DNA of 64,000 bases, taken from positions 620,001 to 684,000 of the forward strand of contig JAFFJZ010000044.1 in NCBI GenBank assembly GCA_018340375.1, in the 5' to 3' direction. Positions 1-11,461 of this stretch are shown piece by piece. Position 1 is the first letter of the stretch. Every line of letters starts with the position of its first letter. The translations under genes were made by a program, and so were the position numbers. The notes beneath the pieces were generated by a model that saw nothing but the letters and a program-made list of their open reading frames with translations, did not search any database and was not told where the DNA came from. Source of the stretch: Gonatopus flavifemur (Eukaryota; Arthropoda; Insecta; Hymenoptera; Dryinidae).

Positions 1-1612
1 ATGACAGTTCAAATCAAGGTTATTCCAAACATCTAGCAAAATTGCAGTTTATTGTGGAATTCAGTTCATGATCATGTTGACTCCTCAATTATAATATGAT
101 ATTGACGTTTTGATACTGGAAATATCCTTTCAAGATATTCAAGGTCGGGCTGACTGCTAACGTTTCGGCACAGAGGAAGGATGCTGTATAAACAAAATAA
201 TCATATTTCAGTGAAAATTAATGACCATTCCCCACATAGCAGTAGAGGTTCTGCATTTCCCAAAGTATTCAGAAAGATATCTTAAGGATGTCTTGTGCAA
301 CATAAAAAAAAACGATTGGCAAATGAGTCGTTCTTTTCAATTCTTCTCACATCATTCTTCTCATGTCCCATAATACATCTTAAAGGTATCTTTTAGGATG
401 CTTTTGGGCATGCATGACTGCTATTGCTATGTAGGCTCACTTGGAAACAGCGGTCAAAAATTCCAGCGGTTCCAGTTAAATTAAATAGCTAAACTGTGTA
501 GCTAAACCTATTCAGGTGTCGCACCCATATAATTCAATCGCTCAATTGTAGTGAAAGTATAAACGTCACACCTAAATATGTTTAGTTGTTAAAACTATAT
601 ATCATCAGCAATCAAGTTTTTGCACTACAGCTAAACTTCTATCTCAACGAAATCCAGCGATATCGTTCAGCTAAGATAGCAAGAAACCTTTATGATGGAC
701 CTAAACATTTTTTTCCGTGTGATTCAGGAAATTTTGAAGAGAGAACTTTAGTCGTCTAGGTCCGAAGAAGTGTGTCTGAAATTTTCAAATCAATCGAATG
801 AGGAATGTGAGAGATATTTAGCAATATTTACGATGACGCTACTCGCTCACGAACCATCGCGTATGTAGCAATTTGTATCGTCGTTAAATAGCATGGCCGT
901 GACGGCAAACGAGTCAAAGAATCGTAATTATTGTTGCATATCTTCCACACTCTCCACTCGATTCATCTGACAATTTCAAGAAAGCTATTCTTTAAACCTC
1001 GCCGAACAACTTCGTCGTTTCCAGTTTTTCCAAATCGGAAGTTCCCCGACCCTTTTTTCCACGGGAACTTAAAAATTGGTGTTCTCCACACCTTTTTTTC
1101 ATCAATCAATATTAATTGAATGATGAAATATTCTAATAAATTGAACGCACTAGTTGTTTTCGGGTATCAATAATGAAGCTTTATACCAAATTTCAAGTCA
1201 TCCCAATAAGCTTTGACCGTGTAATTGCAAAAAAAAACTTGAATCGAATTGATTTTGAGAAGACGATCATTCCAGATTTTAATATTCAAGTTTGAAACTA
1301 TTAGGAAAATATTTTCAGCATTAATTGCGTGTTTCCATCAGTTCCAAAATCTCACATCATTTTTCCCTTTCCGTTCTCAACAACCTTTGTTTCCTTTTTC
1401 TACTGCTTAGCTGTCACGTTGCACGCATGTTTTTCCATGTGCCGCAGGTGTCGCTACTATACGGCGTTACTACAGTGCGCTGGATACACCCGCTCTGTGT
1501 GAGAACCTCTGCCTGCGTGCCTCGTTTGTCGAGTGAGTGGGGGAATCTATTTCTCCTCCAGTCGGAAGATTCGTTGCGGGAAACGATTCATACTTCTACT
1601 ACATCAGAGATC
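1..1612. other. No assignable gene; possible MITE remnant at about 470-721
   Basis: No recognisable coding region. A stretch from about 470 to 721 has repeated GCTAAAC-type words and ends in TTTTTTTCCGTGTG, the terminal style of the TA-flanked MITEs elsewhere in this window, but no matching left end was found. A 100-codon open frame at 1325-1627 has no recognisable domain and is probably chance. Confidence 0.4.
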
Positions 1613-2771
1613 ATATTGATTTTGTAAGAAATATGAGTCATGAAGAACTCATTTGATCAAAAATATGTCAAAAGAATGTTCAAAATGAATAACAAAAAAC
1701 TTGAATTATTCACTTGCAGCTCGTCGGATGGTTTTCTTTTTCAAATTGAAGAGCGCTCTTGGAGTTGAAATTTTCAAATTTGAGAAAAAAGCCTTATCTT
1801 CTGAGTTGAATTTGTTGTTAGGGTGATAATAAACTTGTAGGAAGAGTTTGAAAGTTGAGTGGAATCTATATTGATCAGGAAAGTCCAAATCGTGTGGCAA
1901 AAGTGAGAAAATCTGTCAACTTAGCTGACAGCGCATGGGTATTCTATCAGCTTTTCTTTACTAAACCAAATGCTGGCAGAAGAAATTCATCAAAATATAG
2001 TGAATTCAAAGTGATGTGAAGTAAGAGAGGACAGATACATGCATTGAATTTTATTAGTTATTATAAAAATGTTGATAAATATGGTAAGGCTATGTATGAC
2101 TCAATGTATCGTCTCTCAATATTTTTGTTTCAATGATTTGCATTTTTGAGTGTGTATTTTCGTATCTTTTCACCAGTAACTAGTGTTAGGTTGGGAAAAC
2201 ATGTGTATTGAACCTGTTTCATAAATATAATAACATTTATTTGTAGGAACATGACACAACATTATTGGAACAAAAATATGGGAAGACGACACTTTGGATC
2301 TTCTATAGTCTTTTCTTATTTTTTAGAACGTTTATAAGAACGAATAAAATCTAATGAATATTTCGGTCCTCTCTTACTTCACATCACTTTGAATCCACTA
2401 TATTTTGATGAATTTCTCCTGCCAGCATTTGGTTTAGTGAAGAAAAGCCCACGCGCCGTGAGCTAAGTTGACAGATTTTCTAACTTTTGCCACACGATTT
2501 GGACTTTCCTGATCAATATAGATTCCACTCAACTTTCAAACTCTTCTTACAAGTTTATCATCACCCTAACAACAAATTCAACTCAGAAAATGAGGCTTTT
2601 TTCTGAAATTAACAAATTTCAACTTCAAGAGTACTCTTTAATTTGAAAAGTGAAACCATCCGTCGAGCTGAAAGTGAATAATTCAAGTTTTTTGCATTTC
2701 ATTTTGAACATTCGCTTGAAATATTTTTGATCGAATGAGTTCTTCATGACCTTTATTATTACAAAATGATT
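1613..2771. repeat. Inverted-repeat (foldback-type) element, about 1.16 kb
   Basis: Two arms of about 400-430 bp (about 1613-2041 and 2363-2771) are inverted copies with roughly 90% identity by eye. For example the segment around 'ccaaatcgtgtggcaaaag' near 1886 reappears in reverse complement near 2490. The spacer is about 320 bp. No transposase is present, so this is a non-autonomous element or remnant. Small open frames within it are mirror images of each other and are not genes. No target duplication was identified, so the boundaries are approximate. Confidence 0.7.
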
Positions 2772-3787
2772 GGGATTTCTGAGTTTTTTCCGAGAAATAC
2801 TGATGTAAATTAATATTGATATAGATATTGTCGTTGTTGATATTATCGTATATTTGAATAGAATTAATTGTCACCACATCAGCAACTTATGATTTTTTAC
2901 ATATTACAGCAGTGATAACTGATTCAATAATTCATTTTGCACTCAATAACAGATTTTGTTATGCGTATTAATCAAGAAATAACAAAAGAAGAGTACTTGT
3001 TCAAAACTTATATTTGATTATGACGAAACACATATTCATTCAGTTCATATATACTCTTTGAATAATACTCAGATGATGTGATGTGTAGGAAAGAAAAATG
3101 ATGCTGAATAGTCAATAAATCAACCTTATGAGAATTGTGATAAGTTAAATGAAATACTTATTTCGCTGGTGATGGTTGAACGTTTGCTAAGTTTTTTTCG
3201 CTGTATGCATAACGTGGAAAATCTTGTGAAATTTTCATAAGTTCCGCCTAATTAAAACCCAAATAGTTAGTTTTCAATTCACATTGAGAATAGATTGAAC
3301 AAATTGTTCAACAGTTTTCAGAAGTAGGTAATGTGTTCGGAATGAAGGGATTGAATTTAAAAACAGGCACAGTTGAAAATCGTTCAAACATGTTCTTCTT
3401 ATTGAAGGAAAATTTGTTTAATCAAAGAGTGTACAATCTGAAATCAAGTCTGTACATTCTTGTATTCAGTTTATCAAACTATGTCCATGATCTTAGGATG
3501 ACCGAACGAGGTCCTGATGCGGATACAGCGAGGAAAACCTACTTCGACCTTTTCAGGATAATTTGAGGAAATCCTGACTAGGACCAAATGAGGTCATCCA
3601 TACGTGAGTCATCCACACCTAATCCCGATCAGGACCGTAACGGGTATTCCTTATTTCGGATGACCTTGTCAGGTTCTCATCATATGTTGGGTTAACCTGA
3701 TGACAATTTCCAGTCGGGAGTCTTTGGATTAACATTGCGTACTGTTGGTAATGCACCATCACGAAGTCGACTTTTAATCATTGTTGT
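2772..3787. other. Unassigned, with fragment of a repeat family seen again at 39.1 kb
   Basis: No gene is recognised. Around 3490-3700 the wording (tcctgatgcgg, caggaccgtaacgggta, gaccttgtcaggttc) resembles the interior of the MITE at 39108-39401, which suggests a diverged relative. Confidence 0.35.
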
Positions 3788-4318
3788 TCAATGAGCTTCT
3801 AATGCTGGATTAACTAAACCTTTTCCATCATTGCAAGCTGATGAAAATTCTGGAAAACTACATTCTTTATTATTACCAGAATAAATAGGTATAATCGCTA
3901 CAGCATCATTAACTTTCATAAATTGTTGAGCCATGGTGTTTTGCGAATTCGAACGTTGATTAGCTATTTCCAAATCGTCATCTATTTCAATATTCAATTT
4001 TTGATTCACTATGGTTTTTTCATCTGAAGAATTATCTGTATCTGTGAATTGATTCGAACTTTGGAATTCTTCATCCGTACTGCTTCCTATACTGGAATTA
4101 TCCTGATCATTTGATTTGATGGGAGAGTAATTTAAAATTCCTTTAATCTGATCCGAATCATCCTTACTGTATGAATCCGCTGAATTAGAAGAAGAAGATT
4201 GAACAGGAGTGGAGGTATTTTTATTTGAAATTTTGAGAGGAAGTCGTGGACCCAAAACGATGTTTTTTGTATCTGAATCTAATTCCTTTGTTTGACTACG
4301 TGTAGTTATACCAGACAT
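3788..4318 (-). pseudogene. LTR-retrotransposon gag, N-terminal fragment
   Basis: A 176-codon frame. Residues 1-125 are acidic, Ser/Asn-rich and low-complexity (opening MSGITTRSQTKEL). The C-terminal part has the pattern AIIPIYSGN...FPEFSSACNDG, which resembles the start of the capsid region of Gypsy-type gag proteins, where a short 'pattern of G/N then F...AC' is common. The frame stops after about 176 codons, far short of a full gag, and no protease, reverse transcriptase or integrase follows, so this is a truncated 5' end. A primer-binding-site-like sequence lies about 150 bp upstream at 4471-4489 on the same strand, followed by an LTR-like edge at 4498. That layout is the best support for the call. 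The family assignment is inference; the N-terminal region on its own is not diagnostic. Confidence 0.5.
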
Positions 4319-4470
4319 ATGGATTTTTATTCATTATTCGTGTCAAAAAAGAATTTTGAACATTTGAATTTGGATATTAGGAATTAACAAGAGAATAAAT
4401 AAAAAAAAAGCCCGAAAAACCAAAAAAGGCAGAATTTATCTCCAGTTTATTGTGATATTTCACACAATTG

Positions 4471-4489
4471 TTACCCGGCGCCTCCACCA
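4471..4489 (-). promoter_or_regulatory. Putative retrotransposon primer-binding site
   Basis: On the minus strand this reads TGGTGGAGGCGCCGGGTAA: a TGG start followed by a sequence that could pair with a tRNA 3' end (CCA). It lies 8 bases inside an LTR-like edge ending in CGTAACA (4498-4504) and upstream of the gag-like ATG at 4318, which is the expected order. Confidence 0.5.
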
Positions 4490-4497
4490 AAAATATA

Positions 4498-5190
4498 TGT
4501 TACGTCCAAGACATATTAAACATAACAAATTTCAAAAGATCATTGAAGATCTTTTAAAGAATCTCGGGTATGGGGGAAACTGGAAGTAAGCTGGATTTCG
4601 GATTTCGATCTTGTTTTTTTTTAATAAATATACCAATCAATTAGGTAAAAGTAGAGTATATTTTCAATTAAAATACAAATTCAATTTTTATTCATGATCA
4701 AATAAACTCTTAATAGTTAAAATCTTATAAATTTCCCTTTTATTTAAATTCAATTGGGCCAATTCCCAATGGGTTAATTCTGAATAACATACATAAAAAT
4801 CTTTACAATTACTACACTTATAGTATGAAGTTTTATTAATTATACAATTTTTACATCGTATTGGATGTGGAAATTGTTTTACATGAGTATGATTTTTAAT
4901 TGTGATTTCTAATATTATTTGTTCATCAAACCTTAAAACTGGTTTGTTAATTTCAATAGGTTTTAATTTGTTACTCCACTCCGTTGCTTCTTTCTCAGCG
5001 ATTTTAACAATAAAATCTTCTATTTTTTTTAAATCCTTACTCTCGTTTTTTATGCAATTTTTATATTTCCTCGAGTTTTTACGGATAACGCCTTTATTTA
5101 TCTGTCTGTTATGTATCCTATCTTGTAGTATTTTCAACCCACGTTTTAATTCTTCCACTGCAAAAGAAAAATTTAAACTTGGAAAAAATG
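4498..5190 (-). repeat. Probable LTR-proximal region; contains a Cys-rich open frame
   Basis: The edge at 4498 (TGTTACG on the plus strand, CGTAACA on the minus strand) looks like a Gypsy-style LTR terminus. The other LTR end was not found, so the extent is a guess. Minus-strand frame 4688-5290 (200 codons) begins in the tandem repeat. Its non-repeat part is Lys/Ile-rich and carries a metal-binding-like cluster CKNCIINKTSYYKCSNCKDF (two CxxC pairs). I cannot identify it. It could be an LTR-embedded frame, a captured fragment or chance. Confidence 0.35.
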
Positions 5191-5536
5191 GAATATTAAT
5201 CTGAATGAATGAATGTATGAATGAATATATATAAACGAATATGATTTGAAGGAATGAATGTAAAATTGAATGTATGAATGTAAAATTCAATGAATGAATG
5301 TAAAATTGAATGAATGAAAGTAAAATTGAATTAATGAATGTAGAATTGAATGAATGAATGTAAAATTGAGTTAATGCATGTAAAATTGAATGAATGAATG
5401 TAAAATTGAATGAATGTAAAATTGAGTTAATGAATGTAAAATTGAATGAATGAATGTAAAATTGAATGAATGAATGTAAAATTGAATGAATGAATGTAAA
5501 ATTGAATTAATGTAAAATTGAATGAATGAATTTACT
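5190..5536. repeat. Minisatellite, about 20-bp unit
   Basis: Tandem copies of a unit close to aaaattgaatgaatgaatgt, with shortened 12-16-bp variants, running for about 350 bp (roughly 17-20 copies). Variants with gagttaatg occur in the middle. The N-terminal part of the minus-strand frame 4688-5290 is a translation of this repeat. Confidence 0.9.
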
Positions 5537-6265
5537 TGTTATTACTGCAAGTATGCAACTTTGCTTCAATGTAAAATATTTTTTACAAAGAATTTAGAGA
5601 AAATTCAGCTTGGTACGAAACCCATATTTTCAAGTATGAAACTTGAATGAAGGTGTGAAACCTTTGAGAGTTTGTAAAAAAACTGCTGCTTTGACCCTAG
5701 GTTGTGCCCTTTATATACAAATTTTTAACAAAATGGCGTATAAAAAATGGTGGAAATCTAACAGTAAAGGGTTGTTTCTTTTACTCTGTGCAAAAAGAAA
5801 TTCCATTATCTGTCTCTTTATTATCTATATATATCTTTCTCTTTCCGATGTATACTGATTTCCTATCCCGACGATGCTCAATATTCCGTTATTATACCTA
5901 AACACCATTGGGGTATTTCCCTCGATGGATGCATCGACAGAGTGGAGCCTACAAATCGTTTTATGACATGACCTATATTACTCTGAAAATCTTCTCAACT
6001 ATATCTTATATTTCTACAGAAAAATTGTCAGAGAATGAGGAAGTTCATTCAATTTCTTTTTACAAATTTTGAAAGGAATTCCACGTTTCTTCACAAGATA
6101 CTCATATTCATTTTTCAAGCCCTATCACCCAGTATTTTTTAATTTTCGAAATTCCGACTTTTGATTTTGGCATGTGACGTCATGGCTTGGACAATAGTTT
6201 TCCGTATTTTCGAACGTTAGTTCCCTTATTGCATCCGGGCCTTCAATTAGTAAAATGCATTCCTA
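5537..6265. other. No gene recognised
   Basis: AT-rich sequence with no supported feature. The cttcaagtatg and tatatctt runs are low complexity. Short open frames at 5643-5901 have no recognisable similarity. Confidence 0.4.
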
Positions 6266-6510
6266 CACTGAGAAAACGTTTGTTTGGCGAAACAAAATCC
6301 TGGTTGAAATGAACGCAAAGAAATTTTTTGGTTGGCTATCATGAAATTTATTTGGGATAAACAGAATTTATTTGTCTATATGAAAGTCTTAATTATTGTG
6401 AACCAAATTTTGTTCACCCCAAATAAATTTTATTTCCGCCAACCAAAAAGGTTCTTTGCGTTCATTTCAACCAAAATTTTGTTTGACTGGAACAAACTGT
6501 GTTTTCAGTG
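6266..6510. mobile_element. MITE with CACTGAGAAAAC ends
   Basis: Long terminal inverted repeats: CACTGAGAAAACGTTTG at the left; the right end is GTTTTCAGTG at 6501-6510. The arms match over about 60 bp (the words ggttgaaatgaacgcaaag and ctttgcgttcatttcaacc). TA precedes the left end. No coding capacity. It belongs to the group of TA-flanked MITEs found throughout this window. Confidence 0.8.
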
Positions 6511-7292
6511 GATAATCAAAAAGGTGTGACAGTGTCATGATGATACAATATAAAAAACTTCGATGGTGAAGGTTTCTCAAATCTCACAAGGAGCGAAATG
6601 AGCCCTCATAAATCATGATAAAAAATAAACATTTTTTGAGAAAACAACTATAAAAAACTTCGTGTGGTCATTACAAAAGTGTTTGTTTATATTCCGAGTT
6701 GGTTGTTTGTTTGTTATGAATACGAATATACGCCCCGAATGAATATGATTATCGAATCCCTTCGACCTTGGTCCTCTACTTGACAATAATTTTTTATATT
6801 GCACCCTAAATATTGCTAGAGAGCTACCTTAACTAATTCTTTTTTCTTCCTAAATACTCTGTAAGTTTCTATTTTCACACTTTATATTATCATGTGGAGC
6901 CCCATGGTTAATTTTTATAATATGTGAAAATAACATGAAATTATATTCAAACAGATTTAAAAATTTTCAGGTAAGTTTAAGTTCAAAGTACTTGAACCTT
7001 AGTTCAACAGATGTTCGGTATTACATCAACATGGAACTCGAATATATCGATTTCAGCACTTACTTACATTCATTATTTGCAACTATGAAACAAATGAAAA
7101 TTTGATGATTTCTCCCCAATAAGTAGCATCCGATTAGGGTGGCTTCCTTCATTATTTCCAATAATTTCTTATACTTCCAATGCATACGCCACAAAAAGAA
7201 TTCACGATAGCAGTAATTCAGTATTCACTCATGTTTTTCGTAACCGTAAAAATAGCAAGAATAGTCGTGATCATAGTTATTTATCAGCTGCT
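6511..7292. other. No gene recognised
   Basis: AT-rich unique-looking sequence. No supported coding, RNA or repeat feature was seen. Confidence 0.4.
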
Positions 7293-7413
7293 TCCATGTG
7301 GAAGAAATGTCAAGAAATGTATACAATTGTACACAATTTGTATACAACTGTATACGATTTGTATACAATTTGTGTACAATTGTATACATTTTTGGATACT
7401 TTTTCCACTTGGG
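7293..7413. mobile_element. Small palindromic MITE, GTATACAATTGTATAC type (copy 1)
   Basis: About 120 bp made of overlapping gtatacaattgta/tacaattgtatac palindromes between ends CCATGTGGAAGAAATG and a degenerate inverse. A second copy lies at 17465-17564. The 79- to 95-codon frames across it are translations of the palindrome. Confidence 0.75.
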
Positions 7414-7727
7414 CTGTAACAAAAAAATGTAACACTGCTGTAAAGAACAGTTACAGTCTATGTCAGATTGGCCCACCCGGTCATTTTTTCCTTCAATTAA
7501 AATATCAACCAACGAAATTTTGCTATGAAAAGTAAGCTAAGCTGTGCGGTAGCCGCTATAGCGCTATGTTGTATAACTGTATGCTGTCAATTAATTCATC
7601 CATGGCAGAGAAAACAATTTAATACAAAAAGAGGTGTTGGCAGAATAAATTCTTTTCTGTTCCGCATATGTTTTTGATAATGATAAGTGTATCCACTTTG
7701 ATTTCTATCAACCTAAAAGTTTGTGAT

Positions 7728-8197
7728 GTAGGAACTAATAAAGGCAAAGGCGTTATAATGGGCCCCTGCTGGTAATGTGGGCTCCCTCGGTATCTGATTA
7801 TCTAGGTCACGAATTCCAGCAATCAACACTAAAACTTCCAGAACTAGTTCCCAAACGACACTGTAGATCACGCTGACCGCTCAGCTGTTGTGGGCGCTAG
7901 CATAGCAGCGCGTGCGCATGAGAACCCTAGAATAGGGATATGCGGGCGCGTACATGTAACCGACCCATATACGAAATAGACTTGTTCCGGCAGTAGTAAC
8001 GAGCGGACGTCGTGGACCTCGCTCCACGATACAACGCTATTCTACACGCGTTAATCCGATTCTCGCGGCATCTCTCGTCTTTTATCAAATAACGTCGAAT
8101 CTATCTGGTGACAGCCCATTATTCGTTAATTATAATAAACTTGATCTTACAAGTTAATTGTGCCTCTGTGTCTTCTATCCCCGAACGCATCATAACA
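7728..8197 (+). repeat. Candidate solo LTR
   Basis: A GC-richer block that stands out from its surroundings. It contains an AATAAA-like signal near 8136, a pyrimidine-rich tail (gtgcctctgtgtcttctatc) and ends in CATAACA, as the 3' ends of insect LTRs often do. The start at TGTGATG is a guess, and no target-site duplication was found. It could equally be another repeat or unique sequence. Confidence 0.3.
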
Positions 8198-8500
8198 GTT
8201 AATGGAATGTAGGACGTTAATTGTTATACACGCACACAAAAATACTTTTATACCTAATACCTGCCGACAAGGGTTTTGTATATTCACCGAATATACGGAC
8301 TATACTACTCTAAATACCCTACACTGTTATGATTTGCAATATATCAAGCAGTGAATTTTGTCGTCTTTAACAAAAGTCTGAAAGGTAAGAGTTTGACTTG
8401 ATAATACTACGGTTTTTTCATTTCAACTCGTGAAATCAAGTTCAGGTATGTATTGAGTATGCTAAAAAGATTGTGTTTTACATGAAGTGATGTCAGTTTA

Positions 8501-8981
8501 CACGGAGAAAAATGGTTTACTACTATAGCGCCTACACTGAAAAAAATCATTTTGTTGGAATGTGATCAACAAAAGAATTTTGTTGTCCCAACAAAATTTT
8601 TGTTGTTTCAACAAAATTCTTTCGTTGGGATGATAACATTTCTTTGTTATTACAACAAATAGATGTTATTATCCCAACGAAAGAATTTTTTTGAGACAAC
8701 AAAAATTTGGTTGAAACAATAAAAATTTTGTTGGGATAACAAAATTCTTTTGTTGATCACATTTCAACAAAATAATTTTTCTCAGTGTACAAAGAGATTT
8801 GTTGTCCTTGCAAAAATATTCACTCCAGCAGCTAAGACGTTAGTTCTGTCAACAAATTTGTTTATGTCAGCAAAAAAATGTAGGTGTGTCAATCATTTTT
8901 CTTGCTTTCTCAACTAATTTTTTTTGTAGGCGCTATAGTAACAGACCTGCTTGCTATGCCAGCAATACATTTTTCTCCGTG
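8501..8981. mobile_element. MITE with CACGGAGAAAAATG ends, split by another MITE
   Basis: Left end CACGGAGAAAAATGG at 8501, right end CATTTTTCTCCGTG finishing at 8981, with TA on both sides (8499-8500 and 8982-8983). The arms share 'actatagcgccta'. The inner MITE at 8535-8787 sits inside the left arm. The right arm contains a frame read as MCQSFFLLS... which is not a gene. Confidence 0.85.
8535..8787. mobile_element. MITE (CACTGAAAAAAATC ends, AACAAAA-rich) inside another MITE
   Basis: Near-perfect 253-bp palindrome: CACTGAAAAAAATCATTTTG at the left and ATAATTTTTCTCAGTG at the right, flanked by TA at 8533-8534 and 8788-8789. The interior consists of inverted 'tttgttg/caacaaa' words. It lies inside the MITE at 8501-8981 and is therefore younger. 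Confidence 0.9.
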
Positions 8982-9361
8982 TACCTGTCAAGTTCAGTGT
9001 AGGAAAATTCCATTTTCCAAGATGCGCAAGGTGGATATACGGGGTCCTTGCACTGCGGGCATTATGGGCCCCGGGCCATATTTTGTGCAGAGGCGTTTCC
9101 TGAAAACACAAGAGGTGAACTGTGTTTTAAGTGTGTGGTTTGCGATATGTGGGTTCACAATGATTGTGCTGGTTGCGAAAAAAATATATACATTTGTAAC
9201 TCCTGTAAATGAATTAAAACGGAAAAAATTGCCAGTTGGTTTTCAATAACTTACTTTCTGTTGTTTTAACGCGGTATCCAAGTGGACCTTCAATATATAT
9301 CTAGATATTATTGTTGAAACAATGGTAGACCCAACTCTATTTTATGTGAATTTATGAATGA

Positions 9362-10809
9362 GGTAACTGACCCCATTAGCGAACGTGACCCCTTTAGTGA
9401 ACCTCGAGATAATAAAACCTCTTTTACGAACAAGAAGTGTTTACCCACCCAGATAGAAAAATGTCTCCATAATGCCATCATAATGGTGACATGCACGCCA
9501 AGAAATGTTCGCATAATGGCGCCAAGGTGTTTCCGCATAAAGCATTGTTATTGGTAGCAAAACGAGGTGATGGCACCATAATTGAAACATAATGTTTACA
9601 TTCTATGCATCATTGCAAGCTGAGCGGAGTTCATGATAGTATGTTTACGACACGTTATGTTACAAAACATTCAGAGCATGCTTTTCTATCTGGGTATTAC
9701 GTGCTGTGAAGATTATTCCAATCTTCAAACATTATTGTTCGTGATTAATGCGAAAACAAATGAAAGGAAGGAAAATGTAATTCACGAAATAAATGAAGAT
9801 TCATGCCGAGCGTCACAACGAGCTTTGCCTTCGTGAATCTTACAAGGTGAGTTAAGAATGGACATTTTTTCAATTGTGCATTTTCATAGTATTAATGCGA
9901 CCATTGAACTATTTTATGTATCTAATCTATTGATATTATTCAAATTAAGATAATATAGGGTTATTTTCAATAACTGTCAGTCGCTAACCTAGAAAATTGC
10001 GCGTTCAGAAATACACACACGAAAATGATCGGTGAATCTATTACTGAACGAATAAACGTAATAATTCATATCATAGGGATAGAGTAGACTCTAGGAGAAT
10101 TTTTTCATGAATTCTCATAATGCGCATAATTTTTCAATCAATCTATAAATTTCTCCAAGGATTGGAATAAACATGTAAAATTATAAACCCTACTTGAAAT
10201 TCTCAATTTTTTTCGCCAAAGTAACTCAAGCAGCCACAGAAGTTCAAAGTATATATGAAATAAAAACGTTGGTAGAATTTGAGAATGAGATACGAAGAAC
10301 ATATCATGAAAGTTCATAAAATATACGAATGAGACTGTTTTAAATATACTCATAACGTGCATAGTACATTTGAAATGTACGATATTCATTCAATCGACGT
10401 TCGACTGACGTCCCGTCATATATTCGATTACATACGTTCGATGAATATGCATAGCACCTATGAAAAGGTCTCATTAGAATGTGCACAGAATATATTTCGA
10501 ATATCATCAGGAAAGTGATAATAACTCATCTTAACAGCCTCAGATTCTACGCGTTCAGTAATGGGGTCAATCAGCGTTCACTAATTCATGCGACCCGTTC
10601 ACTAATGGGGGTATTGTTAACATTTCATTAATTTCATTATTTTTATTGTTATCACTTAGAAAATGAATGAAAAATCACGGTAAGAGAAAATTGAAATGCT
10701 CAATCTACCTTATTTACTCGTGGAAATTCATTTTAAAGAAATTATTCATGAAATGATTCATATTTAGAGTGCTTGTGTTCTTAAATGTTCATTAATAGGG
10801 TCAGTTACC
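9362..10809. mobile_element. TIR element, GGTAACTGACCC ends, about 1.45 kb
   Basis: Left end GGTAACTGACCCCATTAGCG at 9362; the right end is the reverse complement of GGTAACTGACCCTATTAATG, finishing at 10809. Additional internal copies of the end motif lie at 9383-9402 and 10549-10612 (gttcactaatggggg). No transposase-like frame is inside. Short frames at 9308-9836 and 10138-10389 are unrecognised. No clear target duplication was seen. Confidence 0.6.
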
Positions 10810-11461
10810 TTAAATGAACATTTTTTTTCAATAAGGTGTTTGTGAATGTGAAGTTGGCATATCAAATGCTGGCATTGCACGAAAAGGTAACAGTTCCAGT
10901 AGCATTCACCATAGTTCTATAGTTCTTGATAATTTGGAACAATAGTCCTATTCATATTACTCGGAAAAATTGAATTTGAAAAAATGGAATGCCAAGTTCT
11001 ACAATGAGATGATAGCATTCCAGCGACGAGAGGTTGGAACGATCAGAACTCGAGAGTTCTGGGATTGTGAGCATGCGGGAAAGCGGGAAATAGGAAGTTC
11101 CAATCATTGAAAAGCGATATATAAAATTTTTTTCAATATTTATGGATATGATGTGCTGGATTCTATGACGAATCCATAGCATTGCAAGCAATATTGGGAG
11201 GAGGGATCAATATCTCGAAATTCTGGGATGGGGTACACACGGAGGAAATGAGAATGCAGAGTTCTAACATCTACAATGGGTGAATTCGTTTTTGCTTTCA
11301 TGATAAGCTGAGTTTGGAGATGGCGCGAGGAGACGAAATATTTCTTTATGTTGAGAATCGGAGTTTTGATACAGCAGAACAATTGATACAGCTTGGACGG
11401 GGACTACGAGGATCTGACAGCCTGTCTGATTACCCGTCCGACTTTCTGTCTGAATTACAGT

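Noticed and set aside
5190..5536. CRISPR-like array
   Set aside because: The repeats are contiguous minisatellite units without unique spacers, in a eukaryotic context.
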